NCBI RefSeq assembly: GCF_015471405.1
Contig: NZ_BLVZ01000011.1
Location: 169,362-233,361 of the forward strand
DNA: 64,000 bases
DNA from: Pseudomonas cichorii
GTDB taxonomy: Bacteria > Pseudomonadota > Gammaproteobacteria > Pseudomonadales > Pseudomonadaceae
Direction: 5' to 3'
Position numbers and translations under genes: made by a program. This document shows positions 1-9,476 of the stretch, piece by piece (position 1 is the first letter of the stretch; the number at the start of each line of letters is the position of its first letter). A model generated the notes under the pieces. The model saw nothing but the letters and a program-made list of their open reading frames with translations, searched no databases and was not told where the DNA came from.

Positions 1-3000
1 ATGTACGGGATTGAAGGGCGCTACCGCGACCACGACCCCGAGACGTTCGGCCGCAAGCGCTTGATGGCGTTGCTTGAGGAAGCAGGCTTCAGCCGCTCGG
101 AGTTCCTGTTTCCGATGCCCGATTACAAACTGCCCAACTCCATCGTCACCCAGCGCGGCTTTGAACTGGACAGTTTCGATGCGGCAGCCCTGGCCTGGCA
201 GAACGCCAGAAAAGACCCTCAACTGCCCGGCGCGCCTTTGTTCAATCTGGAGCGGGCATGGCCGGTAGTGGTCAGCAATGGCCTGGGCATGGAACTGGCC
301 AACTCCTTTCTGATCGCGGCCTCATCCTTGCAGTCCAGTGTTGTGCCACCCGACATGCTGGCGGGTCATTACAACGTCAGCAGGAAACCTGGCTACTGCA
401 AGCAAACGCTATTCATTGAAACCGATAGCGGCATCGAGGTTCGGCATGAGTCCTTGCGAGCAGAAACGGCAACGGGTGAAAAAAGCGCTTATCGACATGT
501 GCTTTCGCACGTCGACAGGTACCGACGCGGGCAGGCATTGAGTCAGCAATTCCTCAATATCGCCAGCGCGCCCGACTGGACCCTCAAAGACTTCGGGGCG
601 TTCATCTCGCTTTATATGGCAGTACTCGAAACGTTGCTTGAAGAGCAAGGCCATTCAAGGCACTCGAACACCCTTGATGCACAACTGCCAGGGCTGTTTA
701 TCGATGCCGTGCCTCACAATATTCTGCTCGACTCACAAGGCCGCCCGGCCCTGATCGATATCGAATGGGATGTTCAGGAGGGCGTACAGCTCGGGCATTT
801 ACTGATCCGCGCCCTATTGCTGCTGATTGCCAGCGCCCAGCCGTTCTGCCCCGGCGTCATGCCGCTGACCCGCCGTCAGTTCATCATTCACAGCCTGCGC
901 CATGCGGGCCTGGAAATGACCCTGCCGGAGCTGGAAGCCTTCATCGAAAAGGAGGCGCAGTTCCAGGCATTCGTCAGCGGTATCAATGCCAGCTACTTCC
1001 TGAACTGGGAGCCCGAGCAGATCATCAATTCACGGGCAGCTCCCGTTGAATCCAAAGTCCTGGCCAAGCTGTATTACAGCGACGAGGCTGGCAACTTCAA
1101 AGAAGATTACGCGCTGAGCATTGAAGTCCTGCCCGGTCATCAACAGTTGCAGTTTCCCCTGCAAAACCTCAAGGCACGCCCCAAAAGACTCAGGCTCGAC
1201 CCTGTAGACCGTCATATTTCCTTCTCTGTGGATAACTTGCGCATCCTCACGCCACGGGCCGAAATCTGGACCTGGGATGGCGAGGTTGCGTCCCTGCCGT
1301 CGGTGTCGGGCCTGATGGAAGTCGAGAGGTCCGGCTTGTCCGTGCTGTTTGTCTGCCTCGACGATGACCCTTACCTGGAACTGCCGGTAGACCTGTCGCA
1401 ACTGAACGACCTGCATTCAATCGTCTTGAGGCTGGACCTGGTGCTGTACACCGACGAAGTGATCGCCCGGCGCATCAACCAGAATCGCAACTGGGCCAAC
1501 CAGAATGAGTCTTCGCTACGAACCGCCGTTGAGCCGCTGCATGAACAGATGCAGACGCTGGCCCTGCGCATCAATGAACTGGAAAGCACCACTTACCTGA
1601 TCCAGCAGAATGTCGTCGACGGCAAACAACATACAGCCCAGACCGTAGAGCGCCTGCTCAATGACCACGCGCACCTGACCAATGGCCGTGAGGCACTTAT
1701 AGCCAGCCTGGAAAGTGCTCTGCTCAATCAGCAGATTGAAAAGGACACCCACATCCACGCACTGAACCTGCGCATCCGCGAACTGGAAGGTTCCTATAGC
1801 CGCAGGCTGGCAACTCCGCTGCGCCACTCAGCCATCGCGGTGCATCGCCTGGCGCATATCTCGAAGCGCCTGCCGTCACTTGTTCGCCGGGGAGGCGGTT
1901 TAAAGAAAACCGCCAGACGGGCTGCCAATGTATTGCAGGAGCATGGCGTGCGGGGGTTACTGGCGCGGATGCGCTGGTTCCTGAGTGAACCGGGCGCGGA
2001 ACCTGAAAAGGTCGAGATCGAACAGGCGCCAGACCGGCATGACTATGCAGCCTGGATCAGGCAGTACGACACACTCGATGACGATGATCGCCAGGAAATC
2101 GCCCGACACATCAGCACCTGGGAAAATCCGCCGCTGATTTCGGTCATCATGCCGGTCTTCGATCCGCCGCTGGACCTGCTGCGCGAAGCCCTCGATAGCG
2201 TAAGAAACCAGTTATATCCCCACTGGGAACTGTGCATCGCCGACGATGCTTCCAGCAATCCCGCGGTGCAGGAGTTTCTGAAGCAGGCCGAGCAACAGAG
2301 CCCGAAGATCAACGTCATATTCCGCAGTGCGAACGGGCATATTTCAGAGGCCAGCAATTCGGCCCTCGATATCGCGCAGGGGCAATACATCGCCCTGATG
2401 GACAATGACGACCTGCTTCCCGAACACGCGCTGTATTGGGTGGCACGCAAGATCATCGAACACCCGGACGCCGGCCTCATTTATTCGGACGAAGACAAGA
2501 TTGACCGACAGGGGCACCGCAGCGCGCCTTACTTCAAACCCGACTGGAACGAGTTTCTGTTTCGCTCGCAGAACATGCTGTCCCACCTGGGGGTCTATCG
2601 GCGCGATCTAGTCGAGCAGGTGGGTCGATTCCGGGTGAGCTTCGAGGGTTCGCAGGATTACGACCTGGCCTTGCGGTGTAGCGAAAAACTGTCCCGCGAG
2701 CAGATCATTCATATCAGTCGTGTGCTGTACCACTGGCGAATTCACGCCGGAAGCACCGCCATGGCTGCCGATGAAAAACCCTATGCAGTCCGTGCCGGCG
2801 TGAAAGCCCTCGATGAACATCTGGAACGTACCGGGCACAAAGGCTGGACAGAGTTGCTGCCCATGGGCATGTACCGTGTCCATTATCAACTGCCGCTGCA
2901 CAAACCTCTGGTCAGCCTGATCATTCCAACCCGCAACGCAGGAGCACTGCTCAAACAATGCATCGATAGTATTCAGAACCTGACCACCTACAGCCCGTAT

Positions 3001-3744
3001 GAAATCGTCGTGGTCGATAACGGCTCCGACGATCTCGAATCTCTGGCTTATTTTGAGCAGATCAGCGAACAACCGAACATGACGGTGCTCAGGGATGACG
3101 GCCCTTTCAACTATTCAGCCCTGAACAACAAGGCCGTCAAAATGGCTCGCGGCGAGCTGGTCGGTTTGATCAATAACGATATTGAAGTCATCACCCCCGA
3201 GTGGCTGGATGAAATGGTCGCACTGGCCATACAGCCGGAAGTCGGTGCCGTCGGCGCGCGCCTGTGGTTCCCTGATAACCGGCTGCAGCATGGCGGCGTC
3301 ATTCTCGGTATTGGCGGTATAGCCAACCACTCGCATAAATTCCTGCCCAAGGGCGAATACGGTTATTTCGGGCGGGCGGTATTGATTCAGGAGTTCTCGG
3401 CCGTGACCGCAGCCTGCCTGGTTATCCGCAAATCCATATTTGAACAAGTCAACGGACTCAATGACGTGAATCTGAAAGTTGCCTTTAACGACGTCGATTT
3501 CTGCCTGCGGGTCAAAGAGGCCGGATACGTCAACGTATGGACACCTTTTGCCGAGTTATACCACCATGAATCGGCAACCCGTGGCTTTGAAGACTCACCG
3601 GAAAAACAGGAACGGTTTACCCAGGAAGTCGATTACATGATGACTCGCTGGCCGAATATAAAAGCTGATTATGCCTACAACCCGAACCTGACCTTAGAGC
3701 AAATAGATTTCGGTTTGGCCTGGCCTCCGGCAACTAGAACTTAA
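1..3744 (+). CDS. Multidomain polysaccharide glycosyltransferase, 5' end cut by window
   Basis: The open frame begins at the first base of the window, and its first ~60 residues read like the C-terminal end of a SAM-dependent methyltransferase domain (MYGIEGRYRDHDPETFG, then LLEEAGFS and FPMPDYKLPNSIVT). The true start is therefore probably upstream. Residues ~230-257 carry a kinase-fold-like catalytic pattern, D235-x4-N240 followed by D253-x-E255. Residues ~500-600 look like coiled coil. Two GT2-type glycosyltransferase domains follow: one from ~710 (PLISVIMPVFDPP, acidic metal-binding-type motif DNDD near 800) and one from ~966 (PLVSLIIPTRN, NND near 1058). Such proteins build O-antigen or capsule-like glycans on nucleotide-sugar substrates at the inner membrane. 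The glycan and linkage cannot be told from the sequence. The two GT2 domains are clear; the methyltransferase and kinase-like readings are inference from short motifs. Confidence 0.85.
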   Translation: MYGIEGRYRDHDPETFGRKRLMALLEEAGFSRSEFLFPMPDYKLPNSIVTQRGFELDSFDAAALAWQNARKDPQLPGAPLFNLERAWPVVVSNGLGMELANSFLIAASSLQSSVVPPDMLAGHYNVSRKPGYCKQTLFIETDSGIEVRHESLRAETATGEKSAYRHVLSHVDRYRRGQALSQQFLNIASAPDWTLKDFGAFISLYMAVLETLLEEQGHSRHSNTLDAQLPGLFIDAVPHNILLDSQGRPALIDIEWDVQEGVQLGHLLIRALLLLIASAQPFCPGVMPLTRRQFIIHSLRHAGLEMTLPELEAFIEKEAQFQAFVSGINASYFLNWEPEQIINSRAAPVESKVLAKLYYSDEAGNFKEDYALSIEVLPGHQQLQFPLQNLKARPKRLRLDPVDRHISFSVDNLRILTPRAEIWTWDGEVASLPSVSGLMEVERSGLSVLFVCLDDDPYLELPVDLSQLNDLHSIVLRLDLVLYTDEVIARRINQNRNWANQNESSLRTAVEPLHEQMQTLALRINELESTTYLIQQNVVDGKQHTAQTVERLLNDHAHLTNGREALIASLESALLNQQIEKDTHIHALNLRIRELEGSYSRRLATPLRHSAIAVHRLAHISKRLPSLVRRGGGLKKTARRAANVLQEHGVRGLLARMRWFLSEPGAEPEKVEIEQAPDRHDYAAWIRQYDTLDDDDRQEIARHISTWENPPLISVIMPVFDPPLDLLREALDSVRNQLYPHWELCIADDASSNPAVQEFLKQAEQQSPKINVIFRSANGHISEASNSALDIAQGQYIALMDNDDLLPEHALYWVARKIIEHPDAGLIYSDEDKIDRQGHRSAPYFKPDWNEFLFRSQNMLSHLGVYRRDLVEQVGRFRVSFEGSQDYDLALRCSEKLSREQIIHISRVLYHWRIHAGSTAMAADEKPYAVRAGVKALDEHLERTGHKGWTELLPMGMYRVHYQLPLHKPLVSLIIPTRNAGALLKQCIDSIQNLTTYSPYEIVVVDNGSDDLESLAYFEQISEQPNMTVLRDDGPFNYSALNNKAVKMARGELVGLINNDIEVITPEWLDEMVALAIQPEVGAVGARLWFPDNRLQHGGVILGIGGIANHSHKFLPKGEYGYFGRAVLIQEFSAVTAACLVIRKSIFEQVNGLNDVNLKVAFNDVDFCLRVKEAGYVNVWTPFAELYHHESATRGFEDSPEKQERFTQEVDYMMTRWPNIKADYAYNPNLTLEQIDFGLAWPPATRT

Positions 3745-3780
3745 CGTTGTTCCACCTATTAGACTGACACTCATCCCCCC

Positions 3781-4413
3781 ATGAACACACCCACTGAAAT
3801 CGATATTTCAGGACTAAGGTGTTACGACAAGATTGTCGATGATGTGACCTATAGCGCTCCACGCGGTATCACTCGTGAAACACGAGGTCGGGTCTGGATC
3901 GTTCGTGTCCTGAAAAACAAACATGTACTGGTCTCGGCGCGCTTCACCGATCTGCGCTTCGGTGGAACCCGCCGCGCTCTGGAAGCTGCAATCATTCACT
4001 TGATCCACAGTGGCCATGCCTGGCGACGTGACGATGTCCTGCAATTGACCGAACATGCCACTGCACACTGGCGCAAAAGGAGTGGCGCTGGCCTGTGTGC
4101 GGTCGCGTATGTCCCGAAAAAGGGGCCGGGGCGCGGGGAAACCTTTTTCCTGTCCACCTACAAACGGGTCGCCAGTGGTCGGGGCCTGGGGAAACTTCGT
4201 TCCAAACTGGTCGAAGTCCTGGAAAACGCCCATGAAATGGAAGAAGGCATTTCGACAATACCTTATTCCACTCAAAAGAAGATTCGTCAGGAGGTTGACC
4301 TGTTGTTCGACAGCGAGCAGTTTCGGGCCTTTCTTGAGGCCGGGAAAAGAAAGGCGGACCATATTGCCGTCACTGAATATATCGAGAAGCTGTCCAGGGA
4401 CCCGGAGCCCTAG
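3781..4413 (+). CDS. Protein with two AP2-like modules (paralogue A)
   Basis: 210 residues. Residues ~24-75 have the pattern of a bacterial AP2-type DNA-binding module: RGITR, W-x-V-x-V, RFTDLRFGG, then a helix with ALEAAI. A second similar block (~100-155: GLCAVAYV, ETFFLSTYKR, then a helix) follows the linker HWRKRSGAG. AP2 modules have a three-stranded sheet plus a helix and usually bind DNA, in plant ERF factors and phage or integrase proteins; the role here is unknown. The gene starts 36 nt after the glycosyltransferase stop and has no convincing Shine-Dalgarno sequence (CATCCCCCC precedes the ATG), so it may be read from the upstream transcript. It is clearly paralogous to the gene at 4699-5340. 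No signal peptide or membrane segment is visible. Confidence 0.7.
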   Translation: MNTPTEIDISGLRCYDKIVDDVTYSAPRGITRETRGRVWIVRVLKNKHVLVSARFTDLRFGGTRRALEAAIIHLIHSGHAWRRDDVLQLTEHATAHWRKRSGAGLCAVAYVPKKGPGRGETFFLSTYKRVASGRGLGKLRSKLVEVLENAHEMEEGISTIPYSTQKKIRQEVDLLFDSEQFRAFLEAGKRKADHIAVTEYIEKLSRDPEP

Positions 4414-4698
4414 GCTCTGATTCAGTTCATGACGCCTGAAGACTTTGTATCCTGCTTGTATCTATTTGTTGAAATCCCGACCATCAATTCTCTATTTTAC
4501 CTTTTGTTTACATTCATCATATTGAGCCACCTGTATCAGGGCGAAGATAATCAGTCGGCATTGATGCCCTCTCACATCAATCATTCTTCGTTATTAATCC
4601 TGATGCCGCGATTCATCGTATTCGTTACATCATCCCGTTGGATTGATTACAGGCGCTGCACCCGTTATCGATACCCGAAATAAACAGGAAAGTTGATT
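4414..4698. other. A+T-rich intergenic region between the AP2-like paralogues
   Basis: This 285-nt stretch is visibly richer in A+T than both flanking genes. It contains an open frame of 84 codons (4429-4683) with no family resemblance and no good ribosome site, so it is treated as non-coding. It most likely holds the promoter of the second AP2-like gene. Confidence 0.5.
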
Positions 4699-5340
4699 AT
4701 GTTAAAACTGACCTGCAAGGCCAGTACCGACCTGGAATCTGCGCAATTGCGCTGCTACAACAGGGTCGTTGATGGCATCACCCATAGCGTGCCACGAGGG
4801 ATCAGCCGTGAAGTACGCGGCAACGCCTGGGTCGTGAAAGTCATCAAGAACAAACAGAATGTATTGCTGGCGCGCTTTACCGATGCGTCTTTCGGTGGGA
4901 CGCGCAAGGCACTGGAAAGCGCCATCATCCACCTGACGCACAGCGGTCATGCCTGGCAGGCGAGTGACGTCCTGCAACTGGACGAGCGCGCCACCGTGCA
5001 TTGGCGCAAGAGGAGTGGCGTCGGGCTGTGCGCGGTCGCTTACGTGATGAGCAACAAGCCAGGCCGTGGGGAAACCTTTTTCATCTCGACCTACAAACGG
5101 GTCGAGAGCGGCAGGGGCATGGAAAAGCTACGCGCCAAACTGATCGAAACCCGGACGTGCTCTTATGAAACCGAGCATGAGGTTTCGCCCTTGCCCGAGG
5201 CGGTCCGGCAAGAATTGCATCTTGATGTCGACACGCTGTTGCGCAGCGACCGCTTCCAGACGTTTCTCGATGCAGGGAAACGCAAGGCCGATCAAATCGC
5301 AGTCAATCAATACGTAGAGGCAATCAGCCGGCACGCATAA
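4699..5340 (+). CDS. Protein with two AP2-like modules (paralogue B)
   Basis: 213 residues from the ATG at 4699, preceded by AGGAA at 4686-4690 with 8-nt spacing. This start is preferred to the in-frame TTG at 4693. The protein aligns along its whole length with the product of 3781-4413: LRCYN, RGISREVRG, W-V-V-K-V, FGGTRKALESAIIHL, HWRKRSGVGLCAVAYV, GRGETFFISTYKRV and a basic C-terminal segment with AGKRKADQIAV. The conserved residues fall in both AP2-like blocks and in the linker, so the two genes probably arose by duplication and kept the same fold. DNA binding is inferred from the fold only. A strong hairpin follows immediately. Confidence 0.7.
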   Translation: MLKLTCKASTDLESAQLRCYNRVVDGITHSVPRGISREVRGNAWVVKVIKNKQNVLLARFTDASFGGTRKALESAIIHLTHSGHAWQASDVLQLDERATVHWRKRSGVGLCAVAYVMSNKPGRGETFFISTYKRVESGRGMEKLRAKLIETRTCSYETEHEVSPLPEAVRQELHLDVDTLLRSDRFQTFLDAGKRKADQIAVNQYVEAISRHA

Positions 5341-5342
5341 GG

Positions 5343-5376
5343 AGCGCCCCAAGACCCTCAGGCCTTGGGGCACGCT
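5343..5376. terminator. Hairpin between convergent genes
   Basis: GCCCCAAG at 5346-5353 pairs with CTTGGGGC at 5364-5371, and outer bases GAGCG/CGCTC can extend the stem. It lies between the stop of the AP2-like gene (5340) and the stop of the convergent chemoreceptor gene (5380), so it could serve both. No long T tract is visible on either side. Confidence 0.6.
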
Positions 5377-5379
5377 CTG

Positions 5380-7302
5380 TCAGACCCGGAAGCGGCTGAC
5401 CATTGTCTGCAACTGAACGCCCAGGCGAGCCAGCTCGACGCTGGAAGCAGCCGTTTCTTCACTGGCCGAAGCGGTCTGCTCGGAAACATCGCGCACGTTG
5501 ATAATGCTGCGAGTGATTTCCTCGGCCACGGCACTCTGTTGCTCGGCGGCAGCCGCAATCTGCTGGTTCATGGACTGGATGCTGGAGACGGTCTGGGTGA
5601 TGCTGCCCAGCGATGCACCCGCCTTACGACTGAGGGTGACACTGTTGGCCGTCAGCTCACGGCTGCTGAGCATGATGCTCGACACCTGGCGGGTACCGTT
5701 TTGCAGACCGGCCACCAACGTCTCGATCTCTTCGGTCGACTGCTGGGTGCGCTGCGCCAGACCACGTACTTCATCAGCCACCACTGCGAACCCGCGACCC
5801 GCTTCACCGGCCCGTGCCGCCTCGATGGCCGCATTGAGAGCCAGCAGGTTAGTCTGTTCGGCAACGGCCTTGATCACATCCATGACCTTACCGATCTTGT
5901 CGCTTTCCTGCTCCAGTTCGTTCATCGCTTCAGCCGAGCGTCCCACTTCTGAGGCCAGACGTTCGATCTGCGCAATCGCCTCACCCACCACCCTGTCGCC
6001 ATCGCGGGCTTCACGGTCTGCACTGGATGCCGCTTGCGAAGCCTGTTCGGCGTTGTGGGCAACTTCCTGAACGGTAGCCGACATTTCATTCATGGCCGTG
6101 GCCACTTGATCGGTCTCGACTTTCTGATTGTTGACCCCGGCGCTGGTCTGCTCGGTCACGGCCGACAGCTCTTCAGCAGCACTGGCAATCTGGGTCACGC
6201 CATCGCGGATACCGACAATCAGGTCGCGCAGGGTAGCGCTCATGCGCTGTACACCCTGTTGCAACACGCCCAGCTCATCGCGGCGTGTGACTGCAATGTT
6301 GCGCGACAGATCACCCGACGCGATGCGCTCTACTTCGGCCAGCGTGTCCTGCAAAGGAGCTGTGATCTGGCGGGTGATAATCAGTGCCGCCAGAATGCCC
6401 AGAACCAGAGCCAGCACGGTGCCGCCGATCTGCATGTTGCGTGCATGGTCACTGTCTTCAGCACCCCGAACGGCCTGAAGTTGATACAGCGCTTCGCTGA
6501 CCTTGGCCATCGCTACGCCTTGCTCGGTGTTTTCCTTGCGCGCCGCGCCGATAGCCGCATTGGCCGCCTTGAAGTTATCCACAGCCTGACGGTAGCTGAC
6601 AATGGCGCTTTCCAGTTGCTTGAACTCTTCAACATAGCTGCCATTGAACGCAGCCCTGAGCGGCTCCATACCCTGCAGGGCAGTATCGAGCTGACGGTAT
6701 GCATTCTTTTCAGTGGTTTCGTTAGGTTTGCCGGTGTAACCACGCACTTCATAGCGAATCAGGGCCAGATTTTCCTTGGCTTTCAGAATCGCCTGGTAGC
6801 GCCCGAAACGGCGCTCGTCATCCGGCGGCATGCTGACAACATCGTCGATGATCCTGCCGATGATTTCTGCGCCTTTGACAGCGTGGACACCCATGGTTTT
6901 ACGCAGGGCAGCATCGGCACGGTAAGCCTCACGCATCCGGTCATACGACTGCTGATACTCAGCAGTGAGCTTGCCCATTTCCTGGAGCTTTTCCTGGTTA
7001 CCCGGATAGGTAAAAAGCGCCAGCAGCGAGTTGTGCTTTTCCTTGAGGCGGTTCAAAAGGCCCTGAGCGACATCACCCATCTTTTCATCGCCGTCCTCAG
7101 TGACGTACTGCAAGCGTCTGAGGCGCAGCTCACTCATTTCTGCATTGAGATTCATGATGTCGGCGACGCGCTCGCTACGCTCGATCAGGCTGCCCAAACC
7201 ACCCCAGCCAGTCAGCGCCAGGAGGCAAGTCAGAATGAGTACTGCGCCAAAACCCAGGGCGAGTTTCAATTTGACACTGATGTTCGCAAACCATGTATTC
7301 AT
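5380..7302 (-). CDS. Methyl-accepting chemotaxis protein, HBM sensor (copy 1)
   Basis: 640 residues from the ATG at 7302, preceded on the minus strand by AAGGA. The upstream in-frame extension to 7437 is rejected because it lacks a ribosome site and the tandem paralogue is also 640 residues. Order: short cytoplasmic start MNTWFANISVKLK, TM1 (~12-30), a long all-helical periplasmic region of ~250 residues of the helical bimodular (HBM) type, TM2 (~285-305), HAMP, and a cytoplasmic signalling domain with the conserved hairpin NLLALNAAIEAARAGE. HBM receptors such as McpS of P. putida sense small organic acids, but the ligand here is not predictable. It transmits to CheW/CheA at the pole. The signalling half is almost identical to that of the next gene. 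Confidence 0.93.
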   Translation of the reverse strand: MNTWFANISVKLKLALGFGAVLILTCLLALTGWGGLGSLIERSERVADIMNLNAEMSELRLRRLQYVTEDGDEKMGDVAQGLLNRLKEKHNSLLALFTYPGNQEKLQEMGKLTAEYQQSYDRMREAYRADAALRKTMGVHAVKGAEIIGRIIDDVVSMPPDDERRFGRYQAILKAKENLALIRYEVRGYTGKPNETTEKNAYRQLDTALQGMEPLRAAFNGSYVEEFKQLESAIVSYRQAVDNFKAANAAIGAARKENTEQGVAMAKVSEALYQLQAVRGAEDSDHARNMQIGGTVLALVLGILAALIITRQITAPLQDTLAEVERIASGDLSRNIAVTRRDELGVLQQGVQRMSATLRDLIVGIRDGVTQIASAAEELSAVTEQTSAGVNNQKVETDQVATAMNEMSATVQEVAHNAEQASQAASSADREARDGDRVVGEAIAQIERLASEVGRSAEAMNELEQESDKIGKVMDVIKAVAEQTNLLALNAAIEAARAGEAGRGFAVVADEVRGLAQRTQQSTEEIETLVAGLQNGTRQVSSIMLSSRELTANSVTLSRKAGASLGSITQTVSSIQSMNQQIAAAAEQQSAVAEEITRSIINVRDVSEQTASASEETAASSVELARLGVQLQTMVSRFRV

Positions 7303-7503
7303 GACATTCCTTCGATTTCCTGAACGCTCGCCAGGGCGATTTAAACCGCGACCAGTTGTCCAGTAAGTGGGCTGGATCGAACTAATAAATTGATACAGAT
7401 GATTACATGAATAACAGAAAGAATGGCTCATGGCCATTCATTAGTGCATGAGATTTACTCACGCTGGCGCGCGAAAAGGCTTGAGATAGAGCACTTTGGC
7501 TCA

Positions 7504-7534
7504 GAAAAAACTGAGCCCGGCAAAGGCCGGGCTC
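7504..7534 (-). terminator. Rho-independent terminator of the second HBM chemoreceptor
   Basis: GAGCCCGGC (7513-7521), loop AAAG, and GCCGGGCTC (7526-7534) form a perfect 9-bp stem. Read on the minus strand the stem is followed by TTTTTT (complement of the A run at 7505-7510). It lies just downstream of the stop at 7554. Confidence 0.85.
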
Positions 7535-7553
7535 AAAGGTGCCGCGGGATGAA

Positions 7554-9476
7554 TCAGACGCGGAAGTGGCTGACCATCATCTGCAACTGGCCGCCCAGGC
7601 GAGCCAGTTCGACGCTGGACGCTGCGGTTTCTTCACTGGCCGAAGCGGTCTGCTCGGAAACGTCACGCACATTGATAATGCTGCGGCTGATTTCCTCGGC
7701 CACGGCGCTTTGCTCTTCGGCGGCGGCAGCAATCTGCTGGTTCATCGCCTGAATGTTGGACACAGTCTGGGTAATGTTGCCCAGCGATGCGCCCGCCTTG
7801 CGGCTGAGTGAAACACTGCTGGCGGTCAGCTCGCGACTGCTGAGCATGATGCTCGACACCTGACGAGTACCATTCTGCAGACCTGCCACCAGGTTTTCGA
7901 TTTCCTCGGTCGACTGCTGGGTACGCTGCGCCAGGCCACGAACTTCGTCGGCAACCACCGCAAAACCACGACCCGCCTCACCAGCCCGCGCAGCCTCGAT
8001 GGCCGCGTTGAGGGCCAGCAGGTTAGTCTGTTCGGCAACGGCCTTGATCACGTCCATGACCTTGCCGATCTTGTCGCTTTCCTGTTCCAGCTCGCTCATG
8101 GCGTCAGCCGAGCGGCCTACTTCGGCAGCCAGTTTTTCGATCTGGGCAATCGCTTCACCCACCACCTTGTCACCATCGCGGGCTTCACGGTCGGCATTGG
8201 AAGCGGCGTGCGAAGCCTGTTCGGCGTTGCGGGCAACTTCCTGAACAGTCGCCGACATTTCATGCATGGCCGTGGCCACCTGATCGGTCTCGACTTTCTG
8301 GCTGTTGACCCCGGCGCTGGTCTGCTCGGTCACGGCCGACAGCTCTTCGGCAGCACTGGCAATCTGAGTCACGCCATCACGAATACCGGTAATGAGATCA
8401 CGCAGCGTGGAACCCATGCGCTGGATACCTTGTTGCAGCACACCCAACTCGTCGCGACGGGTCACCACAATGTTCTGCGACAAGTCGCCCGAAGCGATGC
8501 GGTCCACAACGTCCATGGTTTCCTGAAGAGGACGGGTGATCTGACGGGTGATGAGAACCGCGGCCAGAATGCCCAGGAACAGCGCCAGCACGGTGCAGCC
8601 GATCTGCATGTTGCGGGCCTGCGCACTTTCCATATCACGACGATCCAGCTGAAGCTGATACATGTCTTCACTGATCTTGACGATGTCCTGACCTTGTACG
8701 GTCATTTCCTTACGAGCCTGCGAGATATCGTTATTCGCCGTCTTGAAACCCTGAAGCGCGGTGCGATAGCTGGCCAGGGAGGCTTCCAGTTGCTTGAGGA
8801 GATCACCATGGGTGTCGCTGAAGCTGGCTTTGAGCGGAGTCAGCCCTTTGATGGCGTCGTCCAGTTGGTTAACGGCTTTCTGTTCGTTTTCAGGTGTGAG
8901 GTCAGCGGCATAGCCACGAACTTCGTAGCGCACCTGCATCAAGTCTTCCTTGGTATTGATGACGCTCTCATACTGGCTGAAACGGGTTTCATCGGCAGGG
9001 TCCAGCTTTTTGACGTCGGCCAGGATCTGCTCGATCAGAGCTGCCCCCTTGACGGCATGTACACCCATCTCCGCACGCATGGCAATGCTGGTCCTGTAGC
9101 CATTGCGCATGTTGTTCAGGGATTTCTGGTAATCACTGATCACCACACCCAGCTTCTCAAGCAGCCTTACGTTTTCAGGGCTCTTGAAGGACTTGAGCAG
9201 TTTCTCCTGATAGCCTTTGAAGCCATCAAGCGACACCTGAACGGTTTCGGCGACCTTCTCGTCCCCGTTGGCGACCATATATTGCAGGCGCGTCACCCGC
9301 AGTTTGGTCAGCTGGGAGTTGAGCGAAGTGATGTCGCTCATCCAGTTACTGCGATCAATCAGACCGCTGAGGCTGGTCCAGCCAGTCAGGGCAAGAATGG
9401 CAGTAAAAACAAGTACTAGACCGAACCCAAGGGCCAGTTTCATATTTACGCTGATGTTTGCAAACCAGCTATTCAT
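7554..9476 (-). CDS. Methyl-accepting chemotaxis protein, HBM sensor (copy 2)
   Basis: 640 residues, start ATG at 9476 with GGAGAAAG upstream on the minus strand. It has the same architecture as the gene at 5380-7302: TM1, helical bimodular periplasmic sensor, TM2, HAMP, and a signalling domain containing NLLALNAAIEAARAGE. From the HAMP onward the two proteins differ at only scattered positions, whereas the periplasmic halves are clearly diverged (for example SLNSQLTKLRVTRLQYM against NLNAEMSELRLRRLQYV). That is the usual result of duplication followed by divergence of ligand specificity, or of gene conversion in the signalling half. Its own terminator follows, so it is probably transcribed separately from copy 1. 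Confidence 0.93.
   Translation of the reverse strand: MNSWFANISVNMKLALGFGLVLVFTAILALTGWTSLSGLIDRSNWMSDITSLNSQLTKLRVTRLQYMVANGDEKVAETVQVSLDGFKGYQEKLLKSFKSPENVRLLEKLGVVISDYQKSLNNMRNGYRTSIAMRAEMGVHAVKGAALIEQILADVKKLDPADETRFSQYESVINTKEDLMQVRYEVRGYAADLTPENEQKAVNQLDDAIKGLTPLKASFSDTHGDLLKQLEASLASYRTALQGFKTANNDISQARKEMTVQGQDIVKISEDMYQLQLDRRDMESAQARNMQIGCTVLALFLGILAAVLITRQITRPLQETMDVVDRIASGDLSQNIVVTRRDELGVLQQGIQRMGSTLRDLITGIRDGVTQIASAAEELSAVTEQTSAGVNSQKVETDQVATAMHEMSATVQEVARNAEQASHAASNADREARDGDKVVGEAIAQIEKLAAEVGRSADAMSELEQESDKIGKVMDVIKAVAEQTNLLALNAAIEAARAGEAGRGFAVVADEVRGLAQRTQQSTEEIENLVAGLQNGTRQVSSIMLSSRELTASSVSLSRKAGASLGNITQTVSNIQAMNQQIAAAAEEQSAVAEEISRSIINVRDVSEQTASASEETAASSVELARLGGQLQMMVSHFRV

Noticed and set aside
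4429..4683. 84-codon open frame between the AP2-like genes
   Set aside because: Poor ribosome site, no family resemblance, A+T-rich composition typical of an intergenic region.
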